In this document: positions 45,528-61,899 of the stretch, in pieces
Position numbering within the stretch: position 1 is the first letter of the stretch
How the letters are laid out: each line of letters starts with the position of its first letter
From: Sorghum bicolor
Taxonomy: Eukaryota; Streptophyta; Magnoliopsida; Poales; Poaceae
DNA: 64,000 bases
Assembly: GCF_000003195.3 (NCBI RefSeq)
Contig: NC_012870.2
Coordinates: 3,092,501 to 3,156,500, forward strand
Direction: 5' to 3'
Notes under the pieces: model-generated
Seen by the model: the letters and a program-made list of their open reading frames with translations, nothing else
Database searches by the model: none
Told to the model about the DNA's origin: nothing
Translations under genes and position numbers: made by a program

Positions 45528-46397
45528 TAAGTGTATTGAATCTATCATACAGACAACTATAAAGATAGGTTATACAACCCACAAACGGAGATTCATCTCT
45601 AAACTATTTAATGCTTTACATGTAGCTAGGATAAACTATGAATAAAATTTTATATATCATTGTGTGGCTATTTGATAGAAAATGTATCCAAGATAAATAA
45701 AAGCATAATTACAATATTTTTAAAACCACAATATAATAATTTTGACTTGTCGCTAAATGCGAATTCAACACGAGTCTGCACTATACAATTTCAGATAGCA
45801 ATAACAGTTTCCAGCTTTTGGAAAGCTAAGCTGATACAATTTCAGATAGCAGCCAACAAAAATTAATACCCTAACAACTTTTAGAAATGATATAATTACT
45901 GATTCAAATAGCTTTAAGAATTGATACATTAAAAGATGCAGATTCAGATAGCTAACAGTTTTAACTGCATGTGCTGTATACAAAAAAAGGAAAAGAAAAA
46001 AGTCTCTGTTGTAGCATCCTAATTTTTAACAATTTAACCTTTTAAAAATATTATTTGGCCCCTTAAAAACATAAACTCATCTTTGGATTCAGAAAGTCGG
46101 CGTCAGAACTCTGGCTCTAAGATAACACATCTCGCCGCCAAAAACTTTGGCTCCGAGGTGTCTAGCCACCCACAGCATAGCATTCTAAATGATGCTGACA
46201 TGGTAGGTACATCGAAGCCATAGATCTTGACGTCGAGCTCAGAGCCATAGATCTTGGCACCAAAAAGTAGGTGAAAAAACACCAATACAGCAGGCGCGTC
46301 CCTCTCCTGGCTCACTACATCGCGTTCTCCCTATGGCTAGCTCACTAGGCTCACTAGGCTGCCTGCAAGTAGAAGTAGGATTCAGCTACCTAGTTAA

Positions 46398-46628
46398 CTA
46401 GGTGAATTCTCCACGCGTTGCTACAGAATTTTTTTAAAAATAAATCATTATATATATAGCATTACTATATAGTATTTAGTCTAATATGTATGTATATATA
46501 GAAATTTGATTTGTATGCATTTTATTGTAATTAATATGGGATGACATGGACTTAGTGGAAAATGATGTGGACACCTTACATAAAGAGAGAATTCATCTAG
46601 TGGAGTTTAGCTTTATAAAAAATATAGA
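46398..46628 (-). mobile_element. Short Helitron (231 bp)
   Basis: The minus-strand 5' end TCTATATTTTTTATAAAGC and the 3' end GTAGCAACGCGTGGAG...CACCTAG match the ends of the 1130 bp Helitron at 31860-32989. It is inserted between A (46397) and T (46629) in the left palindrome arm. Confidence 0.82.
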
Positions 46629-47141
46629 TGCGTGATAGGACTACTGGCTTAGAGTAGCATGATGCGCCGAGTAGCTATAGGCTATAGCTAGCTTTAATAG
46701 TATATATATTGTCACAAAATACAAACAAAAATATTATTTCTTTTACAACCATAAAGAGAATCGTTTAGGATACGGTCTTTAAAACCTAATTTTAAATCTT
46801 TTATTTATAAAAATTTTTATCAAAAAATAGTATGTGTATATTTTTATGAACGTATTTTTGAAGACAAAACTATTCATATGATTTTCACATTTCCAAAATA
46901 CTTTGTCTTGAAAACCATATGAATATATTTGTCTTGAAAAATACTTTCATAAAAATACACATATATCATTTTTGATAAATATTTTTATAAAAATAAGAAG
47001 TTAAAGTCAGGATTTAAAGACTGTGTCGTTGTCCTAAACAACTTTTTTATGGATATGGAGAGAATAGTATTTTTGTTTGTATTTTGTGCCAGTATACTAT
47101 CAAAGCTAGCTATAACTATAAAGCGCATCATGCTACTCTAA

Positions 47142-47366
47142 GACCTAGTTGGAGAAATTTTTTTGTCTTGGCTATTGTAGCACTTTTATTTATATTTGAC
47201 AATTATTATCCAATTGTGTACTAACTAGGTTTAAAAGACTGGTCTCACAAATTACAGGCATGATGTGAAATTAATTATTTTTTATCTATATTTAATACTC
47301 CATACATACGTCCAAAATTTTGATGTTACGAAAAATTTTAAAAAAAATTGGAAACTAAACAGCGCC
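47142..47366. mobile_element. GGCCTTGTTTAG-family MITE in right palindrome arm
   Basis: Divergent ends (GACCTAGTTGGAG / GGAAACTAAACAGCGCC), family interior and TAA on both sides (47139-47141 and 47367-47369). The sequence is absent from the matching place in the left arm. Confidence 0.72.
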
Positions 47367-47441
47367 TAAGCCAATAGTCTTATCACGTATTAACTAGTAG
47401 CTGAATCCTACTTCTACTTGCAGGTAGCCTAGTGAGCCTAA

Positions 47442-47869
47442 GCCTTGTTTAGGGGGTGTTTGCGACTGCTTCATAAACTCCATCATGAAGCAGCTCTACA
47501 AAAAACTGGAGTTTGTGGAGTACCTCTTTAGGTGCTCTCACAACTTCACCATTTTTTCTCGAACTGAGTGCGTGGAGCTGAAACCGTTTAGCTAAAAAAC
47601 ATGGAGCGGAGCTGAAAATGTGGAGCAGAGCAGTCCCAAACACCCTTGGTTCCCAAAAATTTTACAAAATTCTTTAGATTCCTCGTTATATTGAATCTTT
47701 AGACGTATGCATGGAGTATCAAATAAAAATAAAAATTAATTACATAGTTCATCTGTAATTTACAAGACGAATCTTTTGAGCCTAGTTAGTCCATAATTAA
47801 ACTATATTTGTCAAATACAAACGAAAATGCTATAGTGTCCATTTTGAAAAAATGGAACTAGACAAAGTC
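47442..47869. mobile_element. GGCCTTGTTTAG-family MITE, itself interrupted
   Basis: Left end GCCTTGTTTAG and right end GGAACTAGACAAAGTC. After only ~11 bases it is interrupted by another MITE (47454-47645), then resumes with TTCCCAAAAATTTTAC. It sits in the right palindrome arm. Confidence 0.72.
47454..47645. mobile_element. MITE with GGGTGTTTG ends
   Basis: 192 bp, with 17 bp near-perfect ends GGGTGTTTGCGACTGCT and AGCAGTCCCAAACACCC. Nested in the element at 47442-47869. The target duplication is not clear. Confidence 0.7.
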
Positions 47870-48129
47870 GTAGTGAGCTAGCCATAGCGCGGTGCAGTGA
47901 GCAAGGAGAGGGCCTAAGCCTGTTGGCTTAGTGTCTTTTCACCTGTGTTTTGAGCTCGGTGCCAAGATCTATGTCTTCAATCTCGTCAATATTGATGGTC
48001 CTTAACGTCAACATCATACTTTCAATTAATGCACAATATAATGACAGAAGAGTTATTAATGCATAGTTATAGGGATTATTCTAATAAGTTCCACAAGTTG
48101 TATTGTCCTCATCTATTTTGCAGATTATT

Positions 48130-49742
48130 GATACCCCATCATATATAAGTATCATAAATGATGAAACAAAGCACACCTTTGTAAAGAGCTCGTTGAGACG
48201 ATCAAAACAGACGTACCACTTGTTATAATTGGAGTCCAAACAAGAGAGTCCCCGATGAATATATTTGGTGTAGGCGAGGTGCTTAGACCTAGGTTGCTTG
48301 TGGATGCACTCTATATTCCGGATCGGTGCTAGTTTGTGAAGGTGACTTTATAGCCTTATTGATTCTTATATAGTCCACCTCTCTTTTGTAGTGGCATGTA
48401 AGACGCGGTTGCTAATTTAAAGTTATCTTATATGGTGCTTTCTCTTGAGTAATGTCTACAGTCTGAGTAGTAATATACATAGTTTATAAGGTTAGAACTA
48501 GACGTGCTCTTTGCTATCTCAGGGGTTAAGTTAGACTTAGTTAGTATCACACGTCTTTCTTGTGGTAAGATATAAATAACAATACTCTGGAATACTCCAG
48601 AGTGAAGTGCTATATTCGTATACTATATGTGCATTTGCGGATACTTATATTTTTTGTGTGCATTTAATTTATACCAACAGGCTTTCATCGGCTAGTAAAT
48701 TTGTATTTGTATGCCTTCAATTCAAATGGTGTGCAAGAAGAACACAAGCAATTTATATCAGTTCAGACAAAAAGTGCCCTATGTACAGTGAGGGAGGAGA
48801 TCTTGTATTATCTTACACCGAAGTGCTTAGTATAGGGGTTACAAACTTGATGAGAGATGGAGGTGTCTTAGGTCTCAGTGTGGAGTGATGTACGTGAACT
48901 TGTGTGTGTTCTGGTGTTTTTGAACCCACGTTTTTTCGTTGTAGCCCTTATCCCTTTCTTTTATAGTTGCAAGGGGAGGCAAAGTTTATATACATGTGGA
49001 TTATATTATGTTTTCTTGTCAAATCTGAGACCCTGTAGCCTTATACTATAGAGGCACGACACAACGTAGTGGAGGTACGAACTCTGTCCTTCAGTCTCTG
49101 CGGGTGCTCAGATCAACAGTGCTTGGTGTGCTCGTTACTGTGAGCATCGTGCCAAGCCTGCTGGTCCTGTGAGAAGCGTGTCTTGCTCATTGTCCGACGG
49201 AGAGATCCGAGGCCTCCCAGATTAGGAATTGTGCCTTTAGTCTGACGAGTTCGTAGGCATAGGGGTTTGGATTGACACCTGTATGTCCGCATAGGTCTTT
49301 GCCGTACGTACAATGATAAGAGTTGGTAGAGTCGTCATCAGGACTTGCCCTATGTAGTCGTAGGTGAGGTGGAAATTTGATCCCTGTCTCGTATGGCCGT
49401 ACCACAGCCCCGTTGTAAGATCGTGGCTGACATCACGGGAGGTCTTGAGCGCATTAGTGGCGTGGAGGCGTCCGAGCCCTGGGGTTGGGTGAGGTGGAGA
49501 TTGTAGGGTTGTTTCCCTGAGCTGGTCTCAGGCGAGTCAGAGAATTGCTGGATCTCAGTCTCGCTCAAGACCTTGTCACCAGGTCTGAGACAAGACAGAG
49601 AATAGATGGTCTCTGTTATGTCTGAGCTCGTTAGGCCTCCTACGAGACAAGAGTAGCTGTTAGCCAACTTAGCTTGTTCTATGGAGGAGTAAGGGGTTTT
49701 AGCTTTTAGCTTCGGGTACCTCAGATTTTGGTACACGACACC
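48130..49742 (-). mobile_element. Possible solo LTR or LTR-type repeat
   Basis: A non-coding block of intermediate GC. On the minus strand it begins TGTCGTGTACCAAAATCTG and contains a CTATAAAAG box at ~48965 followed by a transcript-like leader. It reads like a gypsy LTR (TG start, central TATA), but I could not find the matching CA end or a target duplication. Left boundary approximate. Confidence 0.3.
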
Positions 49743-49839
49743 ATCATCTCAAAGTAGTTTGCACTTTGTATTTACGGGAAACTAAACACGCTTGTAGTTT
49801 GTATTTTACATTTTACAATCTATGGAGAACTAAACATAC

Positions 49840-50010
49840 TCTTTATTTAGTTCCAAAAAAATTTAAAACTTCTTGTCACATCGAGTCTACAAAGCATTAA
49901 ATATAAATAAAAAATAATTAATTACATAATTATCTATAATTTGCAAAATAAATCTTTTAAATTTATAGTTGAACAATAATTACCAAATATAAATAAAAAT
50001 TCCACCGTAC
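49840..50010. mobile_element. Partial GGCCTTGTTTAG-family MITE upstream of MIRO
   Basis: Begins TTTATTTAGTTCC and has the family interior (GCATTAAATATAAATAAA), but the right end is missing. It ends about 200 bp before the MIRO start codon, so it is part of or next to the promoter. Confidence 0.55.
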
Positions 50011-50211
50011 CTAAATCCAGAAAATTTCATGCGGTCTTTCTTCCACTCCAAGCCGAAGCAACGGACGCGTCCAAGGACCAGCCCACCCTTCCGAGTCTTC
50101 CGACCCCACCCGCTGACATACGACACCGGCGCCGCGCACACAGCCGCACCAGCGCCCACCCAAATCCCGCAAAACCCTAAGCCGAACGGGGAGAGAGAGG
50201 AGGCGCGCGGC

Positions 50212-56698
<6,487 letters not shown>

Positions 56699-58089
56699 AG
56701 CCATCCTGGACAAGTGGGGAAATAAGGTGCTTCCTTCCTGCAGACCACTTTGCAACATCAGCTGGATCCATGCTGGTTGAAGTTTGCTGCTTGGGTTTTT
56801 TTACCCGGCAGGAAACCAACGTTTTTGTACAGACGTCATCTGCTATTAATTATCCGGCCTATTGGGGTTTCAGATTCCTATATAATTGACAGACATCACC
56901 TGGCTCCATAAAATGCCGTATCTGATAATCTGTTGTTGCTAAATTAGCTCAGCTAAATATTGTTACTACCCTAAATTTTTGCTCTCTTGTGGTACTTGCA
57001 CTAGTCTGGTATTTGGAGTCTCTTTTCGTTATCATCATTTGCAAACATGCTGAGACGTTTAGTGGAACAGTCATGAGTTAGTGTTGTACCAAGATTTCGT
57101 TTGGGAGTATTCAATTGAATTTTTTTAAGCGTAGTATATTCTAATGGATTTGATCGAAGTGCATGCTAGCTCCCCAGCATCTTTGTGTTGTGTCGTTTTA
57201 TACGCCGACACTGAGCTCCTTTTGCGTTTCGTGTTACACTGCAAGAGGAGCCCGATCGCTTGTTTTTATAAGCCATATTTTTTTTGTTACTTTTTTTTTG
57301 TTAGTTAACAGTGTTCTTTCATGATAAATATTTTCAGCTATGACTTTTGGAATGGATACGGTTATATTCCATGCGGTTGCTACTGTTTTGCGGTAGCCGG
57401 TAGGACAACTTCCTGTTCGCAAGTAGTTATGTTATTAGCACGGCCTTTAAAACACAGCTTTGATCATTATTTGTAACTAGAAATATAAAAAAAGAGTCCA
57501 TCCTAACAATTTATGTTTATATTATATATATGAATATAAATATATTAATGTCATTTGTAAAAATAATAAAATAAAAGCATTTGTAAAACAGGTGTATTAA
57601 AAGGAAGTAGAGTGGTTGCGATTACGGCGATCCGGTGAACAGATGGCCGCAGGTACGGACGATCTTGTATTCGATTCGGATAGCATACGTCCATGTGTCA
57701 AAATGAATCTTACTTGATGACTTGTCGCGACTTAGAGAAAGTTACATCGACGGGAAGATAAACACCCAAGCTGGATATGGCCAGCTTTACACGATCTGAG
57801 TATGGCATGGGGACAAAACTGGAAGATGGGTCAGCGCCATCCATGCTCAGAACGCCGTCGATTAAACAAACTGTTCAAAATAATGCACAGAATATACAGC
57901 TGCATCTCCAGCATTATTGCAGAGAAATACACAAGACACAGGCACACAGTGGAGCGTGAGAGAGAATCCAGGAGACATGGCGGGAGGCACCGCGGTCGCT
58001 AGCTAGAAAGTAGAGATGGAGCAGACGCGCACGCAGAGTCGTCGATCGGCAGTCGAAGACAGCAGCAGGATCATCCATGAGGGCGGGCA
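56699..58089. other. MIRO 3' flank and intergenic
   Basis: The first few hundred bases are the probable MIRO 3' UTR. The rest is AT-rich and then GC-richer from ~57.6 kb. No recognisable gene. Confidence 0.45.
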
Positions 58090-58329
58090 TCAGGCGAAGT
58101 GCAAGGGGCCGATCTCGCCGGTCCGGGCGGCGCGGGCGACGGCGGCGGCGGCGGAGAGGCACGCCGACACCCAGGCCTCGAGCACCGCGAACACCACGTC
58201 GACGACGGACACGGTTAGCGCCAATGGCATTGACATCCTGCCCCACCCTGTCGGCGGTGCCGGACCCTGGCAGCGCAGCTCGTTGAGGCAACCGATCGCC
58301 GGAAACACCTGCCGGTAGCTGCCGTGCAT
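58090..58329 (-). CDS. Hypothetical small protein (79 aa)
   Basis: I do not recognise this frame. It starts MHGSYRQVF, has a hydrophobic helix-like middle (LTVSVVDVVFAVLEAWVSAC) and an Ala-rich stretch, and ends GEIGPLHFA. The block is locally GC-rich with G/C third positions, like real grass exons, in otherwise AT-rich DNA. It could equally be a non-coding GC island; no splice partner or family supports it. Confidence 0.25.
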   Translation of the reverse strand: MHGSYRQVFPAIGCLNELRCQGPAPPTGWGRMSMPLALTVSVVDVVFAVLEAWVSACLSAAAAVARAARTGEIGPLHFA

Positions 58330-58570
58330 GGACCAACAACAGGACAATGGTGGACCGGGGGCGGGGGCGGGGGCGAGGAGCTCACGAGTTTCACGAGGAT
58401 GGACGGATGGGTGTCACTGTGCTGGATGATGGGTGTCGCGAGGATGGTGGGGGAAAAGGGGCGAGGCAGGTCATTGCAGTCACTGTGCTGGATGATCCCC
58501 GATAGCCCGATAGGGACGGGATTTATTGAAGACAACGAGATCACCGCATATATTTAATTCATGTATATCG

Positions 58571-58905
58571 ATCCTTGTTTAGTTTCTCTCCAGAAAGTTT
58601 ACATTCTATATCCCATCAAATAATTAGATACAAACACGGAGTATTAAATTAATATAACTAATCACGCAGTTTGCGACTACTTTATAAGATGAAACTTTTA
58701 AACCTAATTAGTTCATGATTTGATAATATATTGTTATATTAACACATGTGTTAATAATAAATTAATTATACTTAATAAATTTGTCTCGTAGTTTACTAAC
58801 GGATTCTATAGTTTTTTTTATTAATATCAAACACATCATGCGACAATCCTATTTAAAACCCAATGTGATACCCCAAAGCTTTACACCCGCGAACTAAACA
58901 AGGCC
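58571..58905. mobile_element. GGCCTTGTTTAG-family MITE (divergent)
   Basis: Left ATCCTTGTTTAGTTTCTC, right GCGAACTAAACAAGGCC, family-like interior but longer than usual (335 bp), perhaps with a further insertion around 58740-58800. Confidence 0.6.
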
Positions 58906-59877
58906 CAAGTCATTGTTGTTGTCATGTGCTTCTTTTGTAGAGAGAAAGAGAGAGAGAAGAAATTCTCACTTACCAAGATGTTCTTTCGTGTAATTTTGAG
59001 ATGGTTTCAATAGGAAACATATATAATTGATGTCTTTCGTGTCATTTCAAAGTACTCATAATTCTTTAATTTGTACATAGAATAAAAAGAATTTTGTGGG
59101 TTATGCGGATGAGAACAACTCTATCTATAGGAGTATAGGACATATCAGGGTACTTGCCCTAAATATAGAATAAAATTTTAGCTTATAAGCTGCTTATTGC
59201 GAAACAACACTTTTTTCTCAACTCTCTCTCTTTCCTCCATGTGTCATTAAGAAAATCTATATTGCACTGCATGAGACTGTAATACTAATACAACGTACTT
59301 GCCCTAAGTATAGAGTTTGTTTTAAATTGTAGTTCACTTCAGTTTTGTCCTAAGCCAAATTTCTTTAATTATAATGAAATCTATAGAAAAAAAATCCATC
59401 AATATATCCTCAACATTAGATTAGTTTTATGATTTTTTGTGTGAAATATGTTTTGAAAACAGCACTTATTTTGGATTATAGGTGTTAGTATAATTTCTAA
59501 AAAATATGATCAAAATCTTAAAGAAATTTAGTTCAGTTTTTTTTAAAGAAAAGAGCATTAAAATTGGAATGGAAGGAGTGGGCTAACGGCATGTTTTTAT
59601 TGCATGTGTAATTGATTTTTTTTTTTGCTGAGCAGTAAGCAAGAGTATTTATAAGTACTACTACTAGTAGAAGGGTTAAACGCAGTTTTGTGTTCGGCCA
59701 GCTTGTAACACCTAACAGAGATGGACGGTGCATGAGGCCATTAGATTTACAGTTTGCAAGAAAGGATGCTTCGTCTAGATAGCTCTCTAGATGGACTATT
59801 TATATAGTGATGACAAGTACACATAATAAACCTTTAGGCTCTCATGGCTGCAGGGCACCAGACCGCATCTCCATTGG

Positions 59878-60119
59878 GGCATTGTTTAGTTTCGAAAAGT
59901 GAAAAGTTTTCGGTATTGTAGCACTTTCGTTTGTTTGTGACAAATATTATTCAATTATGGACTAACTAGGATCAAAAGATTTGTCTCGTGATTTACAACT
60001 GAACTGTGTAATTAGTTTTTATTTCCGTCTATATTTAATGTTTTATGCATGTGATACAAGATTCGATGTGACGGGAAATCTTAAAAACTTTTTGGTTTCC
60101 AGAGTAACTAAACAAGGCC
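59878..60119. mobile_element. GGCCTTGTTTAG-family MITE
   Basis: 242 bp, with ends GGCATTGTTTAGTTTCG and AGTAACTAAACAAGGCC and the typical interior. Confidence 0.78.
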
Positions 60120-61357
60120 TCGATCTCTGTGGGTATTCCTGCGCCGATTTTATGCGGCGCGACCGAACCCGAACACGTGGCAGGAGCCAATCAAGGACAA
60201 AGAGGCCTGGCTTTGACGTGCGCCATATATATCCAAATCATCCATATATGATATGATCCATCCACCAGCTTTGACGTGATGAATGAAGAACAAAATGAAT
60301 CCACCATTGCTACTGCTTTGTGTGATGTGATGACTCCGCCGGCCGCAGCCCGCCTGGATATAGACGTGGAGGAGGAGCGAAAACTGCAGCGTGGCATGCG
60401 TACGATTTATATTAAATACTCGTTCCTTCCTTCCTTGCTCCGATCCGATCTGATCCTTTTTGCATTGCACCGTCGCATTCTCATTAATTCCTCCTCCAAC
60501 CCATCAGAATCATAATATTAATCTGAGATCCATGATTGATTGATAAAAAAAAAATCTGAGATCCATGCATGGTGCGCCATTTATCGATTCCAGCTGCTCT
60601 GTCTCTTGACGTGATGGACAAAATCACAAAAATGGTCCAGGTGGATTTTATGACTGCTGCCGGCCCGACCCCCACTACATTCGGTAACCTGACTGGAAAA
60701 ACTTCTTTCGCGGTAGCAAGCATCTTTTGCTTAAAAAAGAATATTAATAGGGGTTGTTCTGTCAGCTGGAATCAGGGGTACTCGAATGTTTAGTTTGTTT
60801 TAAAAAAAGACATGTATAGCTTGTGTGATTTGTTCTCGAATGCTTATAATCCAATCATTTGTTTAAAGATATCCGTGATGCCAGTCCGCACATAAGAACG
60901 CGTGCTAATCACTATTAGCTGTGAGAGTTGAGCTTATTCGTAGCCTCAGCCTCATTAACGCTACCGTGGTGCTCCATATATAGCTCATGCGACGGCAGCG
61001 GTGAGAGTAAGCAAGTCGTGAGCATGCATCGAGAGCGTGAAAGCATATATAGACCACGTTCAGAAGAGCTAGCTGCACAGCTGCGCCGCAGACTGTAGAA
61101 GCAGAGAGGAAAGCGGAGAAAATACGAGAAACTTGCCGAGGTCAGGAGTGATGCTGACTGCCGCAGCTGAGGGTAAGCAAGTTTTGAAGTTACAGTTCTA
61201 ATGTTTGACCCAAAAAAATAATTTGAGATCACATATTTCAATAATCTAATATACAGATTGTACCATTGGTTTTGAAGTTACAAAGTTTCAGTGTTGGGAC
61301 GTTTGTAAAGTGTAATCTCCCAAGTAAAGTTGCCATGATAGAAACCATTCCTTCTGA

Positions 61358-61589
61358 GGCCTTGTTTAGTTCGCAAAAATTTTCAAGATTCTCCGTCACA
61401 TCGAATCTTTGGTTGCATGCATGGAGTATTAAATATAGACGAAAATAAAAACTAATTGCACAGTTTATCTGTAATTTGTGAGATGAATTTTTTGAACCTA
61501 ATTACTCCATGATTGGATAATGTTTGTCAAATAAAAACGAAAGTGCTACAGTAGCCAAAAACCAATTTTTTTGCGAACTAAACAAGGCC
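61358..61589. mobile_element. GGCCTTGTTTAG-family MITE (TGA TSD)
   Basis: 232 bp, with ends GGCCTTGTTTAGTTCGC and GCGAACTAAACAAGGCC and TGA on both sides. A well-kept copy. Confidence 0.85.
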
Positions 61590-61899
61590 TGAAGTATTCA
61601 ACACCATCAATAATTTCTGTACATGGCCATGAGGGCCAAAGTGAACTCAAAAAAATAATTTTTGTACATGAATTTTGAAATAATAGATTGATCAAATAAA
61701 AAAACAAATTAATTATTCATTAGAACTAAGAAAGATTTATTACCTTACAATTGTTAGAAAAGTATTTGAGGGAATGTGTCCATAACCAGTACAGTACTTA
61801 GTCCAAATCCATTTAACTTTACTTCCAATACATTCATCGGTGAATACTAAAAATTCATGATCTGTGATCTTTGGACAAACAGCTTTCATTGAGATATTC

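Larger units (their letters stand above)
46190..48005. mobile_element. 1.8 kb palindromic (foldback/long-TIR) element with nested insertions
   Basis: Two arms fold around a centre near 46.9 kb. Left-arm landmarks, in order: CATAGATCTTGGCACC, TATGGCTAGCTCACTA, GCAAGTAGAAGTAGGATTCA, TTAGAGTAGCATGATGCGC and TATGTGTATATTTTTATGAA. The right arm carries their reverse complements at ~47965, ~47880, ~47415, ~47125 and ~46965. A Helitron interrupts the left arm; two Tourist elements (one itself interrupted) enlarge the right arm. No transposase is seen. Class is unclear; long-TIR Mutator-like or foldback is my best guess. Confidence 0.7.
44572..50211. other. Transposon-rich intergenic region
   Basis: A 5.6 kb gap without a supportable gene. 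It contains MITEs, two copies of the GGCCTTGTTTAG family, a 1.8 kb palindrome with nested insertions, an LTR-like segment and a partial MITE just upstream of MIRO. The clear pieces are listed separately. Confidence 0.55.
58330..61899. other. Intergenic region with MITEs
   Basis: No gene is supported in 3.5 kb. It holds three members of the GGCCTTGTTTAG family and AT-rich filler, with GC-richer patches near 60.1-60.5 and 60.9-61.2 kb that I cannot assign. Confidence 0.45.

Noticed and set aside
49350..49736. Minus-strand 128 aa frame
   Set aside because: Lies in the LTR-like non-coding block; Ser/Thr-rich without a recognisable domain.
60915..61241. Minus-strand 108 aa frame
   Set aside because: No similarity or splice context; could be chance in a GC-richer patch.
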